Under the pieces are notes generated by a model. It was not told where the DNA came from, made no database searches, and saw nothing but the letters and a program-made list of their open reading frames with translations. The position numbers were made by a program, and so were the translations under genes. Of a DNA stretch of 64,000 nucleotides, positions 43,707 through 51,771 are shown one piece after another. This DNA is from Streptomyces liliiviolaceus (GTDB taxonomy: Bacteria > Actinomycetota > Actinomycetes > Streptomycetales > Streptomycetaceae). Within the stretch, counting starts at the first letter, position 1, and the number at the start of each line of letters is the position of its first letter. The stretch spans positions 1,240,001-1,304,000 of the forward strand of contig NZ_JAGPYQ010000002.1 of assembly GCF_018070025.1 (NCBI RefSeq), given 5' to 3'.

Positions 43707-43715
43707 GGTCAGACC
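43707..43715. promoter_or_regulatory. GGTCWGACC site 7, perfect
   Basis: GGTCAGACC in the divergent enoyl-CoA hydratase/thioesterase promoter. On the minus strand a TATAGT lies seven bases before it, so here the site falls downstream of the -10 box. Confidence 0.6.
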
Positions 43716-43812
43716 TAAAGAACTATATCGAGAATGAACCTAAAGCAAGATACACTCACACGCACCGCGGCCCCGTCCCCGCAGGGCCGCCACTCCGGCG
43801 AGAGGACAGTCC

Positions 43813-44214
43813 GTGGACGGCGTACCGGCTGACGCAGGTCTGGGGCAGGTTCTCGGGATGAGGTACCTGGTGCAGGACGGCGACCGGACGGTGATCTCCT
43901 GCGAGGTCGGCCCCGAACACCTCCAGGGCCACGGGATCGTGCACGGCGGCGTGTACTGCGCCCTGGTGGAGACCGCCGCGAGCATCGGCGCGAGCCTGTG
44001 GTGGGGGGACCGGGGAAGAGTCGTCGGCACCGCCAACCAGACCGACTTCCTGCGACCCGTCGGTTCCGGCCGGCTCACCGCCACGGCCGTTCCCGTCCAC
44101 CGGGGGCGTTCCCAGCAGCTCTGGTCGGTCGAGGTGGTCGACGACGACGGGCGTCTGACGGCCCGCGGGCAGGTACGTCTCGCGAACCTGACGGTACCGG
44201 CACCCGGCAGGTGA
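43813..44214 (+). CDS. PaaI-type hotdog thioesterase
   Basis: 133 aa. The hotdog acyl-CoA thioesterase motif HGIVHGGVYCALVETAASIG carries the HGG and the catalytic Glu, and ANQTDFLRPVGSGRLTA is the typical second strand. It would hydrolyse acyl-CoA intermediates to free acid and CoA, relieving CoA sequestration in the pathway. GTG start; divergent from the enoyl-CoA hydratase gene. Confidence 0.86.
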   Translation: MDGVPADAGLGQVLGMRYLVQDGDRTVISCEVGPEHLQGHGIVHGGVYCALVETAASIGASLWWGDRGRVVGTANQTDFLRPVGSGRLTATAVPVHRGRSQQLWSVEVVDDDGRLTARGQVRLANLTVPAPGR

Positions 44215-44259
44215 GTTCACGCAGGACCGCACGGGGCGCAACGCAGAGAAAGGGCTGTC

Positions 44260-44295
44260 ATGACGCGTAGCCTCCGCCAGGGGCGAAGACGGTGA
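44260..44295 (+). CDS. Candidate 11-codon upstream ORF overlapping the LuxR-type start
   Basis: ATG preceded by AGAAAGG encodes MTRSLRQGRRR; its TGA overlaps the GTG start of the next gene (GTGA). This layout suggests coupled translation of the regulator. Short enough to be chance. Confidence 0.4.
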   Translation: MTRSLRQGRRR

Positions 44296-45491
44296 GGGCG
44301 CAGTCCCGCGACGGGCGTCACGACGCCGGCTCCCCGGCCCGGCCCGCAGTGCGGCACAGCGAACTCGCGGACCGCGGCAGGAAGGTGCTGGAGGCCGCCG
44401 CGCATCTCACCGGCCCGGAGCACGCCGCGGTTCCCGACGCCATGCACGACCTCGCCGCCCTGGACGACCGGTTGGCCGTCCTGACCTCGGCGCTCCGGGA
44501 ACGCCTGGTGTCGAGGAGCGCCCTCGCCGACGGCGTCGAAGCGGTCGGCCTCGGCACCAGCCTGGCGGACGCTCTCGACGTGCGCCACGAGATCCACGAC
44601 CACCTGTCCCATGAGCGGCTGCGCCGACTGGACGCCGTGGAGGCGGGCCTGTCCCCGCTGCGCAAACTGCGCCACCCGGAAGAACTGCTGAACCGAGCCT
44701 GTGAAACGGTCCTGAGCAGCTGCGGATTCGACCGGGTGATGCTGTCCCGGGTGGAGGGCTCCGTCTGGCGTCCCTGGAAGAGCCGCGCAGTGACGGACCG
44801 GGAACCCGAACGAGCCTTCCGCGAGTGGATGCGCGGCGTTCCCGAGATTCAGCTGGACCACCTGACCCTCGAAAGCGAGATGGTGCGCTGCCACCGGCCG
44901 GCGCTGGTCACCGACGGAGAGCACGACCCGCGGGTCCACCGCCCCCTCCTCGAAGCATCCGGGCTGCGTTCCTACGTGGCGGCGCCGCTCATGCCCGCAG
45001 GGCGCGTCATCGGGTTCCTCCACGCGGATCACGCCTCCGCGCCGGTGACCTCCCTCGACCTCGACGTTCTGTGGGCGTTCACCCGTGCTTTCGGCCAGCT
45101 CTTCGAGCGCACCGTGCTGCTGGCAAGGCTCGGCGAGCAGCGCGCGAAGGTCCAGGCCGCCATGGAAACGCTCGGGAACGTGCTGGGCGATCTCGCCTCC
45201 GCGGAGATCGAACTCATACCGCGTGCGTCCGCCACGTCATCCGACTCCAGGACCGACCGCCCGCCCGTCCACTCCTCGTCGGCGGCGCTGGAATCCCTCC
45301 TGACTCCGCGCGAGTTGGAGGTGCTGTCCCTGATGGCCACCGGAGCGACGAACGACCGTATCGCCGAACAACTGGTCATCAGCAACGGAACCGTGAAATC
45401 GCATGTGAAACGCATCCTGCGCAAGCTTCGCGCCGAGAACCGCGGCGAGGCCATCTACGACTATCTGCACCTCACGATCACAGACAGCTGA
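44292..45491 (+). CDS. GAF-domain LuxR-family transcriptional regulator
   Basis: 399 aa. A helical N-terminal region is followed by a GAF domain (about residues 140-270, with AAPLMPAGRVIGFLHADHAS), a short linker and a C-terminal LuxR HTH (LTPRELEVLSLMATGATNDR, then IAEQLVISNGTVKSHVKRIL). Proteins of this type accompany acyl-CoA and aromatic catabolic genes in actinomycetes. The ligand is unknown. Translation probably couples to an 11-codon upstream ORF. It is the last gene of the catabolic block and may activate it. Confidence 0.85.
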   Translation: MRAQSRDGRHDAGSPARPAVRHSELADRGRKVLEAAAHLTGPEHAAVPDAMHDLAALDDRLAVLTSALRERLVSRSALADGVEAVGLGTSLADALDVRHEIHDHLSHERLRRLDAVEAGLSPLRKLRHPEELLNRACETVLSSCGFDRVMLSRVEGSVWRPWKSRAVTDREPERAFREWMRGVPEIQLDHLTLESEMVRCHRPALVTDGEHDPRVHRPLLEASGLRSYVAAPLMPAGRVIGFLHADHASAPVTSLDLDVLWAFTRAFGQLFERTVLLARLGEQRAKVQAAMETLGNVLGDLASAEIELIPRASATSSDSRTDRPPVHSSSAALESLLTPRELEVLSLMATGATNDRIAEQLVISNGTVKSHVKRILRKLRAENRGEAIYDYLHLTITDS

Positions 45492-45657
45492 GTCGTTCCG
45501 TGGCCGGGACCTCGCACTCGACGAGAAGGGTGATGGGCGGCCTCCGGGTACGGCAGCATGGCCGGCGTGTCCGTGCGGGCACCCTTGCGTTCGGGACCGC
45601 GCGCGCAGTGTGACGTAGGTCATCGCAACGTGGGGGCGCGGGGGGACAGGGAAGGGT

Positions 45658-46290
45658 GTGAAGACTTCACTGCGTGCCCGTGTGCGCGCCGGAGATCCGG
45701 ATGCGTTCGGGACACTGTTCGACGAACACGCCCGTGCGGTCCAACGACATGTCATCCGGCTGACCGGCGACCTCGATCTCGCCGAGGACCTCGTGTCCCT
45801 GACCTTCCTGGAGGCGTGGCGGCTGCGCGAGCGGGTGTTGCCGGGCGAGGACGATCTGCGGCCGTGGCTGCTGGGCATCGCGACGAACGTCACGCGCAAC
45901 ACGGCTCGCGCGGCACGAAGACACCGAGCGGCGCTCAACAGGGTGCCGCCGCCCGAGCCGGTGCCCGACCATGCGGAGCAGGTGGCGCGGCGTCTTGCCG
46001 ACATCGAGGAACTGGCGGCCGCACAACGGGCGTTGCACACGATGCGCCGCGCGGAGCGCGAGGTGTTCGCGCTGTGCGTGCGGGAGGGCCAGGACGCCGC
46101 GACGGCGGCCAGGACCCTGGGCGTGGCGGTCGGCACCGTACGCGCCCGGCTCTCGCGTGCCCGCAAGCGGCTGCGGGGGCTCACCGATCAGGAACTGGAC
46201 GGGGACGGCACGCAACGCCGGCTCCCGGCCGGACAGTCACAGGGCAGCCGCCAACGGGCGGCCCGGTCCACGCAGGAGACGAAGCGATGA
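45658..46290 (+). CDS. ECF-type RNA polymerase sigma factor
   Basis: 210 aa. Region 2 is seen in GTLFDEHARAVQRHVIRLTG and DLAEDLVSLTFLEAWR, region 4 in RREVFALCVREGQDAATAAR-like sequence and the HTH LGVAVGTVRARLSRARKRLR. The C-terminal 30 residues are basic and unstructured. The start is GTG with GAAGGG upstream. Its stop overlaps the start of the next gene (ATGA), a membrane protein that probably controls it. Confidence 0.86.
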   Translation: MKTSLRARVRAGDPDAFGTLFDEHARAVQRHVIRLTGDLDLAEDLVSLTFLEAWRLRERVLPGEDDLRPWLLGIATNVTRNTARAARRHRAALNRVPPPEPVPDHAEQVARRLADIEELAAAQRALHTMRRAEREVFALCVREGQDAATAARTLGVAVGTVRARLSRARKRLRGLTDQELDGDGTQRRLPAGQSQGSRQRAARSTQETKR

Positions 46291-47306
46291 ACACCGACCC
46301 GACGCAGCGGCCCGACCGCACCTCTGACCGCCGGGAGCCGACCGGGGCGCTGCCCGCACCGGACGTTCCCGTCTTCTCGCCGGAACGGCACCGCGTTCTG
46401 AGGGAGCACCTGATGCAGGAGATCACCCGCGAGACGACCGCCCCGGCCCGCCGCCGCGCCGGCCGCCGTACCGTCCTCGTCGCCGTACCCCTGGCTCTGG
46501 CCGCGGTCGTGGGCCTGGGCGTGGTGGCCGTGGACGGCTCCTTCGGAGACGGCGGTGACGTCACGACGGCCACCACCGGGGACCCCGGCCGGCTGGAGGC
46601 AACCGAACTGCTGGACCGCATCGCCCTGGCCGCGGCCGAACGCCCCGCGGTCGAGGTCCGCGACGACCAGTACGTCTACACCAGGGCCCAGGGCTCGACG
46701 GACATCTGGACCGGCCCCTCGAAGCCCGTGCGCAACGCCCAGGGCAAGGTCACCGGCCTCAAGACGTACGAGGGACAGGTCGAGGTCGAGGAGTGGCAGC
46801 CGGTGAAACAGGGGCGTAGCGGCCTGCGCCGTCTCACCGCGCTGAAGCAGGACGGCAGCCTCGACCCGTCCTGGACCTCGGACATGACCATGTTCGACGG
46901 CACCGCCTACCTGTACCTGCGCCAGTTGCAGGCCCTGCCGACCGATCCCGATCTGCTGCTGGCGAAGCTGAAGAACGATCCCGGGGTGCCCGAGGACCGG
47001 GTGGCGGAGACCGTCTTCGGGAACGTCGGCGTCATCCTCGACCAGGCCACCCTGCTGCCCGACCTCAGCGCCGCGCTGTACCGGGCCGTGGCCCAACTGC
47101 CGGACGTACGCGTCGTGGAGCACGCCAAGGACGGCGCGGGACGCGAGGGCATCGGCCTGACGTACACCGGTTCCGGCACCGGCGAAGGCAACCCGAACAA
47201 CTACTGGGTCTTCGATCGCAAGACCCTGGCGTTCCTCGGTACCTCCGAGAGCGCGCTCCTGGACGTGGGCGTCGCGGACAAGAAGGGCGGTGCGACAGTC
47301 GACTGA
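46287..47306 (+). CDS. CU044_5270-type membrane protein, probable sigma-factor partner
   Basis: 339 aa. Polar N-terminus of about 60 residues, one transmembrane segment (TVLVAVPLALAAVVGLGVV) and an extracytoplasmic domain with LLDRIALAAAERPAVEVRDD and YVYTRAQGS, typical of proteins encoded directly after ECF sigma factors in actinomycetes. The N-terminal tail could bind the sigma factor as an anti-sigma domain, but I see no zinc-binding HxxxCxxC motif. Translationally coupled to the sigma gene. Confidence 0.8.
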   Translation: MNTDPTQRPDRTSDRREPTGALPAPDVPVFSPERHRVLREHLMQEITRETTAPARRRAGRRTVLVAVPLALAAVVGLGVVAVDGSFGDGGDVTTATTGDPGRLEATELLDRIALAAAERPAVEVRDDQYVYTRAQGSTDIWTGPSKPVRNAQGKVTGLKTYEGQVEVEEWQPVKQGRSGLRRLTALKQDGSLDPSWTSDMTMFDGTAYLYLRQLQALPTDPDLLLAKLKNDPGVPEDRVAETVFGNVGVILDQATLLPDLSAALYRAVAQLPDVRVVEHAKDGAGREGIGLTYTGSGTGEGNPNNYWVFDRKTLAFLGTSESALLDVGVADKKGGATVD

Positions 47307-47351
47307 CACCGTCGCCCAGGTGACACCCACCTGATCCTTGAGGTTCCAGTT

Positions 47352-48227
47352 CTAGGCGGAGCGCTTGCCGTCGCGTGCCGAGCGGGTCGCGTGCAACGAC
47401 GCCAGAAGCTGCAGGCGCTCCGCGTCGGGGCTGCCCGGTTCGACGGTGAAGGCCAGGATGAACGGGCCGGGTCTGCCGGGCAGCGGATAGGTGTCCCAGT
47501 CCAGGACGATGTCGCCGACCTCGGGGACCCGGAAGGTCTTGGAGCCGCTGACCGACGCGCGTACGTCGTGCCGGGCCCACAGTCGCCGGAACTCGGCGCT
47601 GCGGATGCTCAGTTCACCCACGACGGCGGTGGCGCGCGGATGGGTGGGGTCGGTGGCGACAGCGGCGCGCATCATGCCGATGTAGTCCAGGGCCTGCCGC
47701 TCCCAGTCCGGGCAGCTCCGCTCGCCCGTCAGCGTGTCGTCGAACATCAGCAGGAGCATGTTGAGCCGGTCGGACGGGAGGGCGTCCGGGCTGCCGAGCA
47801 GCGCCTCCGCCATCGGGTTCCAGGCGAGCAGGTCGAGGTGCCGGCCGAGTACGAGCGCCGGGGTGTCCATCACCCGCAGCAGTCGGCGGGTGCTGTCCGG
47901 CACCTCTTCCGGACCGTGGTCCACCCGGGCGGGCAGGGGTCGGCGGGCGGCGCGGGCCAGGGTGAACAGGTGCCGGCGCTCTTCGTCGTCGAGTCCGAGT
48001 GCGCGGGCGAGCGCGTCCAGGACGTCGTCGGACGGGCGCACCTCCCGGCCCTGTTCCATCCGCTGGTAGTAGTCGGTGCTCAGCCCAGCCAGAAGTGCCA
48101 GTTCCTCGCGCCGCAGCCCGGTGACCTTGCGTCGGTCGCCGGGTTCCAGACCGACGTCGTGGGGACGCAGTCTGCCGCGCCGGGCGCGCAGGAAATCTCC
48201 CAGCTCACGGGCGTAGGGATGGCTCAT
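47352..48227 (-). CDS. XRE-family regulator with MmyB-like ligand domain
   Basis: 291 aa. The N-terminal HTH (LRREELALLAGLSTDYYQRM, EQGREVRPSDDVLDALARAL) is followed by the MmyB-like domain (TPALVLGRHLDLLAWNPMAE, RRLWARHDVR, GPFILAFTVEPGSPDAERLQ), which binds fatty-acid-like ligands in related proteins. Divergent from an SDR gene with a TAGGTC/GACCTA inverted repeat in between; this XRE-SDR pairing is common in Streptomyces and suggests repression of the SDR. Confidence 0.88.
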   Translation of the reverse strand: MSHPYARELGDFLRARRGRLRPHDVGLEPGDRRKVTGLRREELALLAGLSTDYYQRMEQGREVRPSDDVLDALARALGLDDEERRHLFTLARAARRPLPARVDHGPEEVPDSTRRLLRVMDTPALVLGRHLDLLAWNPMAEALLGSPDALPSDRLNMLLLMFDDTLTGERSCPDWERQALDYIGMMRAAVATDPTHPRATAVVGELSIRSAEFRRLWARHDVRASVSGSKTFRVPEVGDIVLDWDTYPLPGRPGPFILAFTVEPGSPDAERLQLLASLHATRSARDGKRSA

Positions 48228-48261
48228 CCGCCCAGTGTGCCGCGTCGCCGGGCGGGCAAGG

Positions 48262-48278
48262 TAGGTCCCGCAGACCTA
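48262..48278. promoter_or_regulatory. TAGGTC-N5-GACCTA operator candidate
   Basis: Perfect 6-bp inverted repeat in the 132-bp divergent region of the XRE regulator and SDR. Confidence 0.55.
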
Positions 48279-48359
48279 GGCAACCGAGAACGACCGATCC
48301 CATGCGTACTGCTCCTAGCGTCGCCGGTGTCCCGCACCGACACCCTCAAGGAGCAGCGG

Positions 48360-49265
48360 ATGACCGGATGGACCTCCGACCGCATTCCCGACCAGCACGG
48401 CCGGATCGCCGTCGTCACCGGCGCGAACTCGGGCCTCGGCTTGGTCACCGCCACCGAACTGGCCCGCCACGGCGCGCACGTCGTGCTCGCCGTCCGCAAC
48501 ACCGGCGCCGGTGAACAGGCCGCCCGCCGGATCGGCGGCGACGTCGAGGTACGGGAGCTGGACCTGGCCTCCCTGGCTTCGGTACGGGAGTTCGCCGCGG
48601 GGCTGGCCGCCGACCACCCGGCGATCGACCTGCTGGTCAACAACGCCGGCGTCGTGTTGCTCGGCCCGCGCCGCAGCACCGTCGACGGCTTCGAGATGCA
48701 GCTCGGCACCAACATGCTGGGCCACTTCGCGCTGACGGGCCTGCTGCTGGGCAAGCTGGCCGCGGCGCGGGAACCCCGGGTGGTCAGTCTCAGTTCGATC
48801 ACCCACAAGAGCGCGCACCTCGATTTCGACGACCTGATGTTCGAGCGTGACTACCGGGCCGCTCCCGCCTACGGCCGGTCCAAGCTCGCGACGACGGTCT
48901 TCGGCCTGGAACTGGACCGCCGCCTGCGCGCTGCCGGATCGCCGGTCGTCAGCACGCTGGCCCACCCCGGTCTCACCCGCACCAACCTGACCCCGCGCGC
49001 CTGGGAGCACCGTGGCCGGGTCGGGCAGCTGATCGCGTGGGCCGGCCTCCTGGCCACCCAGTCCGTGGAGCAGGGCGCGCTGCCGCAGTTGCGCGCCGCG
49101 ACCGAACCCGGCCTGCGGGGCGGGCAGTTCTTCGGACCGGCCGCGCTCGGGGAGACGAGGGGCCGGGTCACCGAAGCCCGGCTCAGCCGCGAGGCGGCGG
49201 ACCCGGCCGTCGGCAAGCAGCTCTGGACGGCGGCCGAAGAACTGACCGGCGTCAGCTTTCTCTGA
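48360..49265 (+). CDS. SDR oxidoreductase, retinol-dehydrogenase/WW-domain-like
   Basis: 301 aa. Nucleotide motif TGANSGLG at about residues 21-28, NNAG, SLSSITHKSA and catalytic AYGRSKLATT. The long C-terminal region after HPGLTRTNL is typical of the retinol dehydrogenase-like branch. Substrate unknown. AAGGAG lies seven bases before the ATG. Divergent from the XRE regulator. Confidence 0.85.
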   Translation: MTGWTSDRIPDQHGRIAVVTGANSGLGLVTATELARHGAHVVLAVRNTGAGEQAARRIGGDVEVRELDLASLASVREFAAGLAADHPAIDLLVNNAGVVLLGPRRSTVDGFEMQLGTNMLGHFALTGLLLGKLAAAREPRVVSLSSITHKSAHLDFDDLMFERDYRAAPAYGRSKLATTVFGLELDRRLRAAGSPVVSTLAHPGLTRTNLTPRAWEHRGRVGQLIAWAGLLATQSVEQGALPQLRAATEPGLRGGQFFGPAALGETRGRVTEARLSREAADPAVGKQLWTAAEELTGVSFL

Positions 49266-49383
49266 ACCGGCGGCATCCGCCTTCGACGTCAGCGACCCAG
49301 GCCGGTTCGGCAGGCTCCTACGAGCCCCGGCCCTCTCCGGCAGTCCTCTGCCCCGTCCTTGCGTCCTACGGCCGCGCGTGTGG

Positions 49384-49908
49384 CTAGCACGCTGCTTCGT
49401 CGGGCGCGACGACTTCGCGCTGCGCGGTCTGTGCGACGCGCGCGAGCAGTGTCCGCAGCTGCTCGGTGTCCTTGGGCCCGAGGTCGGTCAGGAGGCGCGC
49501 TTCGGCGGCGGCGAGGCTGTGCCGTACTTCGGTGAGGCGGGCGCGTCCGGTGTCGGTGATGAGGACCTGGCGGGCGCGCCGGTCGCGTGGATCCGGCTTG
49601 CGGGTCACCAGATCGTGGGCTTCGAGGTCGTCGAGGAGGTAGGTCATCACGGTGCGATCGAGACTGACTTCCCTGGCCAGGGCGAGCTGGGAGGGCGGCT
49701 CGCTGCCACCGGCCAGTGCCACCAGGACCAGGTAGCCGCGGGCCCCGCCGGGCAGGTCCGCGACGGAGTCGGTGGCGACGCGGCGGAACGCCGTGGACAC
49801 CATGCGGATCGCCCAGCCCAGGTCGGTGTCCAGCGCCAGGGATTCCGTCTCGGCACGCGGCTTCTTGTTCTCGGACGTGGATGCGCTCACCCGCACATCG
49901 TACCGCAT
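49384..49908 (-). CDS. MarR-family transcriptional regulator
   Basis: 174 aa. The winged HTH core (SQLALAREVSLDRTVMTYLL, DDLEAHDLVTRKPDPRDRRA) is characteristic of MarR. It is divergent from the SDR-epimerase-hydrolase-DoxX operon, and a perfect 9-bp inverted repeat lies 12 bases upstream of its start, so it likely represses itself and the operon. A GTG six codons in is an alternative start. Confidence 0.88.
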   Translation of the reverse strand: MRYDVRVSASTSENKKPRAETESLALDTDLGWAIRMVSTAFRRVATDSVADLPGGARGYLVLVALAGGSEPPSQLALAREVSLDRTVMTYLLDDLEAHDLVTRKPDPRDRRARQVLITDTGRARLTEVRHSLAAAEARLLTDLGPKDTEQLRTLLARVAQTAQREVVAPDEAAC

Positions 49909-49920
49909 GCGCTCACCGAC

Positions 49921-49945
49921 AGATGTTCTTGCCGACAGAACATCT
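49921..49945. promoter_or_regulatory. AGATGTTCT-N7-AGAACATCT MarR operator candidate
   Basis: Perfect 9-bp inverted repeat with seven-base spacer between the MarR gene and the divergent SDR operon. Confidence 0.75.
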
Positions 49946-50025
49946 TGTGTGCATAGTGGATTGCGGCAGAGCGCCGGCCGTCATCCGTGCCGCGCGCTGA
50001 GAGCACCGCAGCAAGGAAGACCACC

Positions 50026-50778
50026 ATGAGCGCCGACACCGTTTTGCAGGGCCGTACCGCACTCGTCACCGGAGCGACGTCCGGCATCGGCAGAGCCATC
50101 GCGCGGAGCCTTGCCGCTCAGGGCGCGGACGTTGTCCTGCACGGTCGCGATCAGGATCGTGGTGAGGCTCTGGTCAAGGAGATCGAGAGCGGGGGCGGCC
50201 GTGCCCGTTTCATCGCCGCGGACCTCACCGACGCCGACAGCACGCTGCGCCTGGCCGCCGAGGCCGGCGCTGTGGACATCCTGGTGAACAGCGCGGGTCT
50301 GTACGAGTTCGCTCCGACCGCGGTGAGCGACGCCGCGAGCTTCGACCGGCAGGTCGCGGTCAACACGCGCGCCCCGTTCCTGCTGGTCGGCGCATTGGCG
50401 CCGGGCATGGCCGCGCGTGGTCGGGGGTCGATCGTGATCGTCGGCTCCAGTGCGGCCCGTATGCCCGCCCCCATCGGCGCCGCCTACGGCGCTTCCAAGG
50501 CGGGCGCGGAGGTCCTCACCCGCTACTGGGCGACCGAGTTCGGTCCCTCCGGCGTGCGTGTCAACACCGTCTCCCCCGGTCCCGTACACACCGAGGGCAC
50601 CCGGGCCATGCTCGGCGAGCACATCGCGATGCTGGACAGGACCAACGCCCGCGGTCGCGCCGGAGACCCCGGCGAGATCGCCGACATCGTCTCCTTCCTG
50701 GTGGGTGACGCCAGCTCCTACGTCAACGGCGCCGTGCTGTTCGCCGACGGCGGCGAACTCAGCGCCCTGCCCTCCTGA
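50026..50778 (+). CDS. SDR oxidoreductase
   Basis: 250 aa classical SDR: TGATSGIG, NSAG (variant of NNAG), VGSSAARM and catalytic AAYGASKAG, ending YVNGAVLFADGG. AAGGAAG precedes the ATG. First gene of a four-gene operon divergent from the MarR regulator; substrate unknown. Confidence 0.86.
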   Translation: MSADTVLQGRTALVTGATSGIGRAIARSLAAQGADVVLHGRDQDRGEALVKEIESGGGRARFIAADLTDADSTLRLAAEAGAVDILVNSAGLYEFAPTAVSDAASFDRQVAVNTRAPFLLVGALAPGMAARGRGSIVIVGSSAARMPAPIGAAYGASKAGAEVLTRYWATEFGPSGVRVNTVSPGPVHTEGTRAMLGEHIAMLDRTNARGRAGDPGEIADIVSFLVGDASSYVNGAVLFADGGELSALPS

Positions 50779-50789
50779 GAAGCCTCGTC

Positions 50790-51719
50790 ATGGACATCTT
50801 CATCATCGGCGCCACAGGCTTCGTCGGCGGCGCCCTGGCCCGGCACCTGTCCGCCGAAGGCCACTCGGTCACCGGCCTGGCCCGCACCGGGAGCGCTGCC
50901 GCCACTCTCGACTCCCAGGGCATCACCCCCGTGACAGGCGACCTGGACGAGCACCGTGGTGCCGTCATGACGGCGGCTCGGGCTGCCGACGCGGTCGTCT
51001 ATGCCGCCCAGGCCGGACCCGAGCAGGAGACCGCGACCGTTCAGGACCTCGTCCGAGCCCTGACCGGTACGCACACGACGCTCGTCCTCCTGTCCGGCAC
51101 CGGAGTGCTGGCGCAGCGCACCGGCGGCGCCTGGAGTCCGGATGTCTTCGCCGAGGACGATCCGTTCACGCCCGAGCCCCTGGCCGCCTATCGGAAGGCC
51201 GCCGAGGACACCGTCATGGCCGCCGCCGGCGACGGGCTGCGCTCGATGGTCGTCCGGCCCGGTCTGATCTGGGGTCCCGGCGATCACGGCCATGTGTCGT
51301 CGGTCTACCGGTCGGTGGCCGTGACAGGGGCAGCCTGCTACGTCGGGGAAGGGCTGAACACCTACGGTCACGTCCACATCGACGACGTGACCCGTCTGTT
51401 CTCCCTCGCCCTGGAGCAGGGCCGACCCGGCGGGCTGTATCACGCGGTGGCCGGAGAGGTCCCCAACCGCTGGATCGCCGAACGCGTCGCCGCGGACCTC
51501 GGCGTCGAGGCACACAGCCTCACCCCCGAGGAGGCCACCGGGGTGTGGGGCGAGTTCGGCGCCCTCATCATGTCCGTCTCCAGCCGCGTCCGCGCTGTCC
51601 GCGCACGGCGGGATCTGGGGTGGCAGCCCCGGCACACCGACATGCTGACCATGATCGGCGAGGAACGCCTGCGCCGACTGGCCATCCCTCAGACGACTGT
51701 TGCCCCTTTGTCTCTTTGA
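50790..51719 (+). CDS. NAD-dependent epimerase/dehydratase-like protein
   Basis: 309 aa extended-SDR fold. The N-terminal Rossmann motif is IIGATGFVGGALARHL, with VRPGLIWGPG and HVHIDDVTRLF further on. The YxxxK active-site pattern is not kept (AYRKAAEDTV has Ala in place of Lys), so it may be an atypical NmrA- or reductase-like member. Lies 11 bp after the SDR gene. Confidence 0.82.
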   Translation: MDIFIIGATGFVGGALARHLSAEGHSVTGLARTGSAAATLDSQGITPVTGDLDEHRGAVMTAARAADAVVYAAQAGPEQETATVQDLVRALTGTHTTLVLLSGTGVLAQRTGGAWSPDVFAEDDPFTPEPLAAYRKAAEDTVMAAAGDGLRSMVVRPGLIWGPGDHGHVSSVYRSVAVTGAACYVGEGLNTYGHVHIDDVTRLFSLALEQGRPGGLYHAVAGEVPNRWIAERVAADLGVEAHSLTPEEATGVWGEFGALIMSVSSRVRAVRARRDLGWQPRHTDMLTMIGEERLRRLAIPQTTVAPLSL

Positions 51720-51757
51720 CCCTTTCTCTCTTTCTCCCCTTCTCCCTTTGTTCTCGA
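51709..51757. repeat. Pyrimidine tract (CCCTTTCTCTCTTTCTCC-like)
   Basis: Nearly pure C/T run across the epimerase stop and the spacer before the hydrolase gene, unusual for this GC-rich, base-mixed sequence. Confidence 0.6.
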
Positions 51758-51771
51758 TGAAAGGCACTGCC

